The notes beneath the pieces are model-generated. The model saw only the letters and a list, made by a program, of their open reading frames with translations. It was not told the origin of the DNA and did not search any database. Shown piece after piece: positions 1 to 5,434 of a DNA stretch of 7,287 nt. The DNA comes from an uncultured Collinsella sp. (GTDB lineage: Bacteria > Actinomycetota > Coriobacteriia > Coriobacteriales > Coriobacteriaceae): positions 1 through 7,287 of the forward strand of contig UROZ01000097.1 of the NCBI GenBank assembly GCA_900549655.1, in the 5' to 3' direction. Every line of letters begins with the position of its first letter. Positions within the stretch are counted from its first letter, which is position 1. The position numbers and the translations under genes were made by a program.

Positions 1-1
1 C

Positions 2-667
2 GAGCCGGTGGGGGCGACGTCGGCCGACGGTAACGCGGCGGTCGATTATCTGATTGATGCCGCGCGCACCTATGGCCCCGACCTGATCTACGTGGCGACC
101 GGTCCGCTCTCCAACCTGGCACTTGCCTTGGAGCGCGATGCGGCGGCGATGATGTCTATCGGCCGCGTGGTCGTGATGGGCGGTGCGCTTACCGTGCCCG
201 GAAACGTGAGCGCGGGCGCCGAGGCCAACATGGCAAGCGACCCCGAGGCCGCGGACGCGGTGCTGCGCTCGGGCCGCAAGCTCACCATGGTGGGGCTGGA
301 CGTGACGCACCGCGTGGTGCTCACGCGCCGCGATATCGCGGGCTGGACGGGGTCGGGCACCATGGCGGGCTGCGCGTTTGCGGGCATGGTCGAGCACTAT
401 ATCGGTTCGTACGAGATGAACGCGCCCTACCTGGGCGGCTGCGCGCTGCACGACCCGTTGGCCGTTGCCGTGGCGATTGACCCCACGCTCGTGGGCGCGC
501 TCGGCTGCAATTTGCGCGTCGACCTGTTGGGCGAGTATCGCGGCCGCACCATTTGCGACGAACGCCGCGTGACCGATCCGGACAAGAGCGCACTCGTGGC
601 GCTGACCGTGGACGCCTCACGTTTCCTTGCCGAGTTCAAAACCCGCATGGCCCGCGTCCTAGGTTAA
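2..667 (+). CDS. Nucleoside hydrolase (inosine/uridine-preferring family), C-terminal part, 5' truncated
   Basis: This is the C-terminal part (about 220 residues) of a nucleoside N-ribohydrolase, which splits nucleosides into ribose and free base in purine/pyrimidine salvage. The reading frame is already open at base 2, so the GTG at base 8 is probably internal, and the N-terminal calcium-binding DTDPG-type motif lies outside the window. Visible family signatures, in order, are YVATGPLSNLALAL, VVMGGAL..PGNV, AEANMASDPEAA, GLDVTHRVVLT and, near the end, HDPLAVAVAIDP, which carries the family's catalytic His and a calcium-ligand Asp. The usual AEFN signature reads AEAN here, so the aromatic residue is replaced by Ala while the Glu and Asn are kept; this may alter base preference. 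It ends with TAA followed by a strong terminator, so it is the last gene of its transcript. The family call is firm; the nucleoside preference is unknown. Confidence 0.93.
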   Translation, partial: EPVGATSADGNAAVDYLIDAARTYGPDLIYVATGPLSNLALALERDAAAMMSIGRVVVMGGALTVPGNVSAGAEANMASDPEAADAVLRSGRKLTMVGLDVTHRVVLTRRDIAGWTGSGTMAGCAFAGMVEHYIGSYEMNAPYLGGCALHDPLAVAVAIDPTLVGALGCNLRVDLLGEYRGRTICDERRVTDPDKSALVALTVDASRFLAEFKTRMARVLG

Positions 668-678
668 CCGTTTCGTAC

Positions 679-719
679 GCCCCGTCTCCAAAGTTGTCTT
701 TTGGGGACGGGGCTTTTTT
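679..719 (+). terminator. Intrinsic terminator of the nucleoside hydrolase gene
   Basis: A 15-base arm at 679-693 pairs with 699-713, with one G-U pair and a five-base loop at 694-698. It is followed by six T residues at 714-719. It lies 11 bases past the stop codon. The GC-rich core CCCCGTC/GGACGGGG belongs to the same repeat family seen before luxS, so here the repeat appears to serve as a terminator. Confidence 0.9.
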
Positions 720-774
720 AGCTACTAACAGGCGTCTATAACAAGTTAAAAAGCCCCGTCCCAAATTAGCTACC
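703..774. repeat. Inverted-repeat element of the GGGACGGGG family (copy 1)
   Basis: The right arm of the terminator (GGGGACGGGGC, 703-713) is also complementary to a second arm at 753-762 (GCCCCGTCCC). This second arm is followed by AAATTAGCTACC (763-774). Between the arms the sequence pairs only imperfectly (for example TAGCT against AGTTA). The right-hand end, read on the minus strand, starts with GGTAGCTAATTTGGGACGGG and is the same sequence found before luxS at 6975-6994. It is therefore a repeated unit, not a chance hairpin. No coding potential is seen here. Confidence 0.75.
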
Positions 775-815
775 GAGTAAATGCGCCCGTTGGGGGAATA
801 GTCGTGCCGCGTTGC

Positions 816-842
816 TTGACAACAGGCTAAACTAGCTAATAA
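816..842 (+). promoter_or_regulatory. Candidate promoter of the LacI-family regulator
   Basis: A perfect TTGACA lies at 816-821, with a weaker -10 candidate TAATAA at 837-842 (15-base spacing; ATAAAC at 839-844 gives 17). The -10 region lies inside the dyad described separately, which would suit autorepression. The implied leader is roughly 90 bases. The -35 is convincing, the -10 less so. Confidence 0.5.
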
Positions 843-862
843 ACATTTACTATTCTGTTTAG
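827..862. promoter_or_regulatory. Candidate autoregulatory operator dyad
   Basis: A 36-base dyad is centred between bases 844 and 845. The outer arms CTAAAC (827-832) and GTTTAG (857-862) match perfectly, and the inner core TAAA-CA-TTTA (840-849) shares the same centre, with TA/TA matches between them. An A/T-rich palindrome with a short central step is the usual shape of LacI-family operators, although these normally have CG at the centre. Parts of it (AAACATTTA.TA and the half-site CTGTTTAG) recur in the leader of the downstream operon, which supports recognition by the same regulator. No binding has been shown. Confidence 0.5.
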
Positions 863-926
863 ATTGAATTTGCGGTCGTTTAGTTGCCGAGTCATCGAGT
901 CGCGATGCTCCGCCACGACCGTTGCT

Positions 927-933
927 AGGGGGA
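927..933 (+). promoter_or_regulatory. Ribosome binding site deciding the regulator start
   Basis: AGGGGGA at 927-933 stands three bases before the ATG at 937. An in-frame TTG at 922 would lie upstream of this site and is therefore unlikely to be the start. Confidence 0.7.
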
Positions 934-936
934 ACA

Positions 937-1947
937 ATGGCCAAAGCAAGTGTCCGCGAGATCAGCCGCATCACCGGCTTTTCGCCCGCGACCGTATCGA
1001 ACGCGCTCAATCGCAAGCGCAGCGTGAGCGAGGAGACCGCCAAGGTCATCCTTGAGTGCGCGCAATCGCTCGGCTACCAGCAGTCGACGCAACTCGAGAG
1101 CATCCAGTTTGTTCTCGCGCGCAAGACGGGCGCCATCCTTGATGAGAGCACCTTCCATCCTGCGGTGATTGAGGGCGTGGAGCGCCAGGCGCGTCGTCAC
1201 GGCATGAGCACGAGCTTTGTCTCGCTCGATTTTAGCGACTTGAACGCCGTGCGCCCGCAGGTCGAGAGCCTTATCGCCGACCCGGCTGCCGCCATCGTGC
1301 TGATGGGCACCGAGCTGGGTGAGGAAGACTACGCTTTGTTCGCCAACGCCGCCGCCCACCTGATCGTGCTCGACGGCTGGAGCGATCGCCAGTACTTTGA
1401 TGCTGTAGTCATTGCCAATACCGATTCGGTGCTGCGTGCCGTGGATTACCTTATCGAGAAGGGCCACAAGCAAATCGGCTACCTGGCAGGCGACCTGCGC
1501 ATCCGCAATTTTAAGGATCGCGAGCGCGGCTATCGCCAAGCGCTTGAAGATGCAGGCCTTGAGGCCAATCCGACATGGCGCGTCACGCTGGGCACCACGC
1601 TCGAGGGCGCCTATCGCGACATGGGCGCATGGCTCGATACCGTTTCGCATGATGAACTGCCGACGGCTTTCTTTGCCGAGAACGACGTCCTCGCCGTGGG
1701 TGCTATGCGTGCGTTGAGCGAGCATGGCATTCGCGTGCCCGAAGATGTCTCGATGATTGGCTTCGACGATCTTTCCGTGGGCGCCTTCTCCAACCCGCCA
1801 CTCACCACGGTGCACGTTCCCAAGCACGAGGTGGGCGAGATCGCGGTGCGCCGCCTGGTGGGCAACATCCGCAATCCCAAGAGCTATACCTGCAAGACGG
1901 CCGTGTCGACCTATTTTGTCGAGCGCCAAAGCGTGCGTGAGATCTAG
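937..1947 (+). CDS. LacI-family transcriptional repressor (probable regulator of the adjacent sugar operon)
   Basis: This 336-residue protein has the normal length and layout of a LacI/GalR-type repressor. Residues about 4-50 form the DNA-binding helix-turn-helix and hinge helix, with the family motif FSPATVSNALN followed by VSEETAKVI and LGY. Residues about 62-336 form a periplasmic-binding-protein-like sugar-sensing domain: FHPAVIEGVERQARRHG, DYLIEKGHKQIGYLAGD, FFAENDVLAVGAM (Asp250) and the hallmark IGFDD (Asp277-Asp278), ending in LTTVHVPKHEVGEIAVRRL. It sits upstream of and in the same direction as an isomerase-transketolase-kinase operon, from which it is separated by its own terminator and an operator-rich leader. 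The simplest reading is a local repressor released by the operon's sugar or a sugar phosphate. The effector cannot be deduced. ATG at 937 is chosen over TTG at 922 because of the ribosome binding site between them. Confidence 0.93.
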   Translation: MAKASVREISRITGFSPATVSNALNRKRSVSEETAKVILECAQSLGYQQSTQLESIQFVLARKTGAILDESTFHPAVIEGVERQARRHGMSTSFVSLDFSDLNAVRPQVESLIADPAAAIVLMGTELGEEDYALFANAAAHLIVLDGWSDRQYFDAVVIANTDSVLRAVDYLIEKGHKQIGYLAGDLRIRNFKDRERGYRQALEDAGLEANPTWRVTLGTTLEGAYRDMGAWLDTVSHDELPTAFFAENDVLAVGAMRALSEHGIRVPEDVSMIGFDDLSVGAFSNPPLTTVHVPKHEVGEIAVRRLVGNIRNPKSYTCKTAVSTYFVERQSVREI

Positions 1948-2013
1948 GCAAAGGCAACGCTGGGCCGTAGGGAGGCAAAGCTCGCTAAGGCAGCCATACA
2001 TAACGCTACTAAG

Positions 2014-2038
2014 AGAGGGTCCTTTGGGCCCTCTTTTT
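2014..2038 (+). terminator. Intrinsic terminator of the repressor gene
   Basis: A nine-base stem at 2014-2022 pairs with 2026-2034 (AGAGGGTCC against GGGCCCTCT, one G-U pair) around a TTT loop, and is followed by T residues up to 2038. It starts 66 bases after the repressor stop codon and separates the repressor transcript from the operon, whose own promoter must lie downstream. Confidence 0.88.
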
Positions 2039-2118
2039 GATGCCCTTGTATGTTCAGTTTGTTTACATACCGTTTAGGCTGATTTCTCTACCGTCTACGG
2101 GTATTTCGCGTTAAACTT

Positions 2119-2180
2119 CTAAACAGTAGAGTAAAACATTTAGTAAACAGAACAAAACGAAACATGCGCCTGTTTACTGA
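2119..2180. promoter_or_regulatory. Operator-like half-site cluster in the operon leader
   Basis: The AT-rich leader between the repressor terminator and the isomerase holds repeated TAAACAG half-sites: CTAAACAG at 2119-2126, AGTAAACAG at 2142-2150, and the inverse CTGTTTACT at 2170-2178. The last two extend to 12-base inverted arms (2139-2150 against 2170-2181, 11 of 12 matching) with their inner ends separated by 19 bases. AAACATTTAGTA at 2134-2145 nearly repeats the core of the repressor's own promoter dyad (841-852). These are probably sites for the neighbouring LacI-type protein. I could not identify a convincing -10/-35 pair here, so the transcription start is unresolved. Confidence 0.55.
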
Positions 2181-2204
2181 ACATGTGATTAGGGGAGGAC
2201 GTAC

Positions 2205-3605
2205 ATGGATAAGATCAAGCTCGGTTTTGTGCCCACGCGCCGCAGTATCTTTAGCGCGCCGGACGCGATCAAGTATCGCGGCTTGACGGCTGATCGCCTG
2301 CGCGAGATCGGCGTCGACATCGTGGACATCGACGACATTAATGACGAGGGCCTGCTGTTTGACGACAGCCACATTGAGCCTATCGTCAAGAAATTCCGCG
2401 CCGAGGGCGTCGATGGCATTATGCTGTGCCACGCCAACTTTGGCACCGAGTACGTTTGCGCTCGCCTTGCCCGCGAGCTCGGCCTGCCCGTGCTGCTGTG
2501 GGGCCCGCGCGACGAGCGCCCCGAGCCCGACGGCACGCGCCTGCGCGATAGCCAGTGCGGTCTGTTCGCCACCGGCAAGGTCCTGCGCCGCTTCCAGGTT
2601 CCCTTCACCTACATGACCAACTGCCGCCTGACCGACCCCGAGTTCGAGCGCGGCGTTTGGGACTTTTTGGCCGTTTGCAACGTGGTCAAGACCTTCAAGC
2701 ACACCCGCATCCTGCAGATGGCCACCCGTCCATTCGACTTTTGGTCGACCATGTGCAACGAGGGCGAGCTGCTCGAGAAGTTCAACATCCAGCTTTCGCC
2801 TATCCCCATGACCGAACTTGTCCAGGCCGTGCGCGACGCCCAGGCCGACGAGCAGGCCATGGCCGCCATGCTTGCCCACATCAACGACAGCTTTGAGATC
2901 TGCATCCCCGAGGACAAGGTCCCCGCGGTCGCCGGTCTTGCCATCGCCATGAAGCGCTTGGTCGAGAAGTATGGCTGCAACGCCGGTGCCATTCAGTGCT
3001 GGAACGCTCTGCAGGACGAGCTGGGCATTATGCCCTGCGCCGCCAACGCCATCCTCAACGAGATGGGCATTCCTATCGTATGCGAGACCGATATCCACGG
3101 CGCCATCACCGCGCTGATGGTCGAGGCCGCCGACCTGGGCCGTCACCGCGGCATGTTCGCCGACTGGACCGTGCGCCATCCCGATAACGAGAACGGCGAG
3201 CTGCTGCAGCACTGCGGCCCCTGGCCCTGCAGCTGCGCGGCCGTCAAGCCCAAGCTCACCTACCCGCTGGCTTTCGACCACCCCGGCGCGCTGACGGCCG
3301 AGGCCAAGCACGGCGATCTCACCCTTGCCCGCTTTGACGGCGACAACGGCGAGTATTCGCTGCTGCTGGGCAACGCCCGCGGCATCGACGGCCCGGCCGG
3401 CATGGGCACCTACCTGTGGGTCGAGGTCGAAAACCTCAAGCGCCTCGAGGCCAAGATCGTCGAGGGCCCCTACATCCACCACTGCGTCGCTATTCACGCC
3501 AACGTGGTGCCGGTGCTCTACGAGGCATGCAAGTACATCGGCATCCAGCCCGACCTGTACGACCCCATCGAAGAAGACGTCAAAGCCTACCTGCGAGGAG
3601 AGTAG
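2205..3605 (+). CDS. L-fucose/L-arabinose isomerase-family sugar isomerase (COG2407-like)
   Basis: This 466-residue cytoplasmic protein resembles the L-fucose isomerase-related family, metal-dependent enzymes that interconvert aldoses and ketoses. The N-terminal half holds alternating Rossmann-like segments (GVDGIMLCHANFGTEY, LPVLLWGPRDERPEPDG, RLRDSQCGLFATGKVLRRF). The C-terminal half carries the likely metal-site residues: Glu294 in CETDIHG, Asp320 in FADWTVRHP, and His336 in LQHCGPWPCS or His425/His426 in YIHHCVAIHANV. These resemble the Glu-Asp-His metal triad of FucI, an assignment made by motif position only. ATG at 2205 has an excellent AGGGGAGG site at 2191-2198. It is the first gene of a four-gene operon, two bases ahead of a transketolase subunit, so it should supply the ketose for the kinase and transketolase. 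Apiose, another branched sugar or an ordinary pentose is possible. The family is firm, the substrate open. Confidence 0.85.
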   Translation: MDKIKLGFVPTRRSIFSAPDAIKYRGLTADRLREIGVDIVDIDDINDEGLLFDDSHIEPIVKKFRAEGVDGIMLCHANFGTEYVCARLARELGLPVLLWGPRDERPEPDGTRLRDSQCGLFATGKVLRRFQVPFTYMTNCRLTDPEFERGVWDFLAVCNVVKTFKHTRILQMATRPFDFWSTMCNEGELLEKFNIQLSPIPMTELVQAVRDAQADEQAMAAMLAHINDSFEICIPEDKVPAVAGLAIAMKRLVEKYGCNAGAIQCWNALQDELGIMPCAANAILNEMGIPIVCETDIHGAITALMVEAADLGRHRGMFADWTVRHPDNENGELLQHCGPWPCSCAAVKPKLTYPLAFDHPGALTAEAKHGDLTLARFDGDNGEYSLLLGNARGIDGPAGMGTYLWVEVENLKRLEAKIVEGPYIHHCVAIHANVVPVLYEACKYIGIQPDLYDPIEEDVKAYLRGE

Positions 3606-3607
3606 AA

Positions 3608-4444
3608 ATGGCAACTATCGAAGAGCTTGAGTCCCTGCGCTGGGACCTCCGCCGCGATTGCGTCGACATCATCATGGCCGGCGCCGGCGGCCACATCGGC
3701 GGCGACATGTCGGTGATCGACGCCCTCATGACCCTCTACGCCAACCACCTTAACATTTCGCCCGAGACCGTCGACGATCCCAACCGCGACCGCTTTGTGC
3801 TCTCCAAGGGCCACGCCATGGAGGCCTACTACGCGGTGCTGTGCCACGAGGGCTATCTGGACCTCGACGACGTCAAGGCCCGCTTCTCCAAGTTCGGCAG
3901 CCCCTACATCGGCCACCCCAACAACAAGCTCAAGGGCATCGAGATGAACTCCGGTTCGCTGGGCCATGGCCTGCCCGTGGCCGTCGGCATGGCGCTTGCA
4001 GGCAAGATGGACGGCCGCGACTACCGCGTCTACACCATCATGGGCGACGGCGAGCTTGCCGAGGGCTCGGTCTGGGAAGGCGCCATGAGCGGCGGCAACT
4101 ACCAGCTCGATAACCTGTGCGCGCTCGTGGACCGCAACCGCCTGCAGATCAGCGGCAGCACCGAGGACGTCATGAAGCAGGATTCGCAGGAGGAGCGCTG
4201 GGCCGCCTTCGGCTGGAACGTGCTCTCCATTCCGGGCAACGACGTCCAGGCCATCGACGCTGCGCTGACGCTTGCGGCCGAGACCAGCGGAAAGCCCACG
4301 GTCATCATCCTCAACACGGTGAAGGGCTATGGCTCGCCCGTCATGGAGGACAAGGCCGCCTGGCATCATCACCTGCCCAACGATGAGGAATATGCCCAGA
4401 TCATCGCCGATTTCGCTGCCCATAAGGAGGCCATCAATGGCTAA
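3608..4444 (+). CDS. Transketolase N-terminal (thiamine diphosphate-binding) subunit, split type
   Basis: This 278-residue protein corresponds to the N-terminal third of a full-length transketolase and would be active only with the next gene's product. Visible are His29 in GAGGHIGGDMSVIDAL, LSKGHA (66-70), IGHPNN (101-106), NSGSLGHGLPVAVGMALAG (114-132), and the thiamine diphosphate/Mg signature GDGELAEGSVWE starting at Gly146. Asp147 and Asn177 (DRNRLQ) are the expected metal ligands. NTVKGYG and AWHHHLP close the domain. Together the two subunits transfer a two-carbon ketol unit from a ketose phosphate to an aldose phosphate. The SD AGGAGAG (3596-3602) overlaps the end of the isomerase gene, and the start is two bases after its stop. 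Close relatives by architecture are the AptA subunit of apulose-4-phosphate transketolase and the SqwG-type sulfosugar transketolase subunit. General pentose-phosphate use cannot be excluded. Confidence 0.92.
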   Translation: MATIEELESLRWDLRRDCVDIIMAGAGGHIGGDMSVIDALMTLYANHLNISPETVDDPNRDRFVLSKGHAMEAYYAVLCHEGYLDLDDVKARFSKFGSPYIGHPNNKLKGIEMNSGSLGHGLPVAVGMALAGKMDGRDYRVYTIMGDGELAEGSVWEGAMSGGNYQLDNLCALVDRNRLQISGSTEDVMKQDSQEERWAAFGWNVLSIPGNDVQAIDAALTLAAETSGKPTVIILNTVKGYGSPVMEDKAAWHHHLPNDEEYAQIIADFAAHKEAING

Positions 4445-5378
4445 CAAGATCGCCAACCGCAAGGTTATCTGCGACACGCTGCTCGAGGCCGCCGAGACCG
4501 ATAAGGACATCGTCGTCCTGTGCTCCGACTCCCGCGGCTCCGCATCGCTCACGCCGTTCTTCGATCAGTACCCCCAGCAGTCCGTCGAGGTCGGCATCGC
4601 CGAGCAGGACCTGGTGAGTATCGCCGCCGGCATGGCTTCGTGCGGCAAGAAGGCCTGGGCCGCCTCGCCGGCGTCCTTTGTGACCACGCGCTCGTATGAG
4701 CAGTGCAAGGTCGACGTCTCGTACTCCAACACCAACGTCAAGCTCATCGGCATCTCGGGCGGCGTGTCCTACGGCGCTCTGGGCATGAGCCATCACTCCG
4801 CGCAGGATATCGCCGCCATGAGCGCTATCCCGAACATGCGCGTGTATCTGCCGAGCGATCGTTTTCAGACTGCCGAGCTTGTGCGCGCCCTGGTTGCCGA
4901 CAACAAGCCGGCCTATATCCGCGTGGGCCGCAACCCGGTCGAGGACGTGTATACCGAGGACGAGTGCCCGTTCCAGATGGATCGTGCCACCTGGGCGCGT
5001 CGCGGCACCGATGTGACGATTGTCGCCACCGGTGAGATGGTCCGCCATGCCGTGGACGCCGCCGATCTGCTCGCCGAGCAGGGCATCTCCGCCACCGTGC
5101 TCGACATGTACTGCGTCAAGCCGCTCGATGCCGAGGCCGTGATCGAGGCCGCTGGTGCCACGCGCGCCGTCGTGACCGTCGAGGAGCACAGCCCCTTTGG
5201 CGGCTTGGGCTCCATGGTCGCGCAGGTCGTGGGCGAGCATTGCCCGCGTCCGGTCAAGTGCCTGAGCCTGCCCGACGCGCCGGTCATCACTGGCACGAGC
5301 CCCGAGGTCTTTGCACACTACGGTCTGACGGGTGTCGGAATCGCCAAGACCGTTGCCGAGTTCCTGCCCGCAGAGTAA
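4437..5378 (+). CDS. Transketolase C-terminal (pyrimidine-binding plus C-terminal domain) subunit, split type
   Basis: This 313-residue protein supplies the second half of the transketolase. Residues 1 to about 175 form the pyrimidine-binding domain, with the catalytic glutamate Glu56 in VEVGIAEQDLVSIAAGMA and His119/His120 in YGALGMSHHSAQDIAAM facing the cofactor and substrate. VYLPSDRFQTAELV and PAYIRVGRNPVEDVY end that domain. Residues about 185-313 form the C-terminal transketolase domain, with VTIVATGEMV and TVEEHSPFGGLGSMVAQVV. Its ATG overlaps the preceding subunit gene by eight bases (4437-4444), with AAGGAGG at 4424-4430 inside that gene. Translation is thus coupled, which suits a 1:1 complex. 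No C-terminal extension or missing key residue is seen. It is the counterpart of AptB/SqwH-type subunits by layout; the substrate is unassigned. Confidence 0.92.
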   Translation: MANKIANRKVICDTLLEAAETDKDIVVLCSDSRGSASLTPFFDQYPQQSVEVGIAEQDLVSIAAGMASCGKKAWAASPASFVTTRSYEQCKVDVSYSNTNVKLIGISGGVSYGALGMSHHSAQDIAAMSAIPNMRVYLPSDRFQTAELVRALVADNKPAYIRVGRNPVEDVYTEDECPFQMDRATWARRGTDVTIVATGEMVRHAVDAADLLAEQGISATVLDMYCVKPLDAEAVIEAAGATRAVVTVEEHSPFGGLGSMVAQVVGEHCPRPVKCLSLPDAPVITGTSPEVFAHYGLTGVGIAKTVAEFLPAE

Positions 5379-5381
5379 CTG

Positions 5382-5416
5382 GAATGTGACAAAGGGACCG
5401 TCCCTTTGTCACATTC
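5382..5416. repeat. Perfect intergenic palindrome between the transketolase and kinase genes
   Basis: A perfect 16-base arm at 5382-5397 pairs with 5401-5416, with the three-base loop CCG. The inner part reads GTGACAAAGGGA and its complement TCCCTTTGTCAC. It begins four bases after the transketolase stop and ends 18 bases before the kinase ATG. Only a weak T run (GTTTTG) follows, so it is a poor terminator. It more likely acts as an mRNA processing or stability stem, or is a dispersed REP-like palindrome. Similar GACAAAGGGAC palindromes are, to my recollection, scattered through many bacterial genomes; I cannot check copy number here. Confidence 0.85.
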
Positions 5417-5423
5417 GTTTTGA

Positions 5424-5429
5424 AAGGGG
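5424..5429 (+). promoter_or_regulatory. Ribosome binding site deciding the kinase start
   Basis: AAGGGG at 5424-5429 is five bases before the ATG at 5435. The in-frame TTG at 5420 lies upstream of it and would add only MKGVA-type residues ahead of the conserved GRYIIGIDQ start, so ATG 5435 is preferred. Confidence 0.7.
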
Positions 5430-5434
5430 TGGCC

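Noticed and set aside
668..936. Possible riboswitch or CRISPR array in the repeat-bearing spacer
   Set aside because: The repeats are inverted hairpin arms, not regularly spaced direct repeats, and no known aptamer core was recognised. The terminator plus REP-like element explains the structure.
636..1049. 137-codon minus-strand frame across the spacer before the repressor
   Set aside because: It runs through the terminator, the repeat element and the repressor start, and has no convincing start signal or family resemblance.
925..2001. 358-codon minus-strand frame opposite the repressor
   Set aside because: It mirrors the LacI-type coding region, with no motif and no ribosome binding site evident.
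2088..3614. 508-codon open frame on the minus strand opposite the isomerase
   Set aside because: The plus strand carries a clear isomerase with a good ribosome binding site. The antisense frame is rich in Val, Gly, Ala, His and Asp, typical of a codon shadow in GC-rich DNA, and shows no family motif.
3587..5318. Long minus-strand frames (321 and 294 codons) opposite the transketolase subunits
   Set aside because: The plus-strand genes are unmistakable with cofactor motifs; the antisense frames are composition artefacts.
3608..5378. Two transketolase genes as a frameshifted single gene
   Set aside because: Each half has its own strong ribosome binding site and intact domain boundaries, with an 8-base overlap. 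This is the normal arrangement of natural split transketolases.
3608..5378. Sulfosugar transketolase (SqwGH) pathway as the main call
   Set aside because: That route uses split subunits, but I see no sulfosugar-specific partner genes, and the FGGY kinase has no place in it. It is kept only as an alternative for the subunits.
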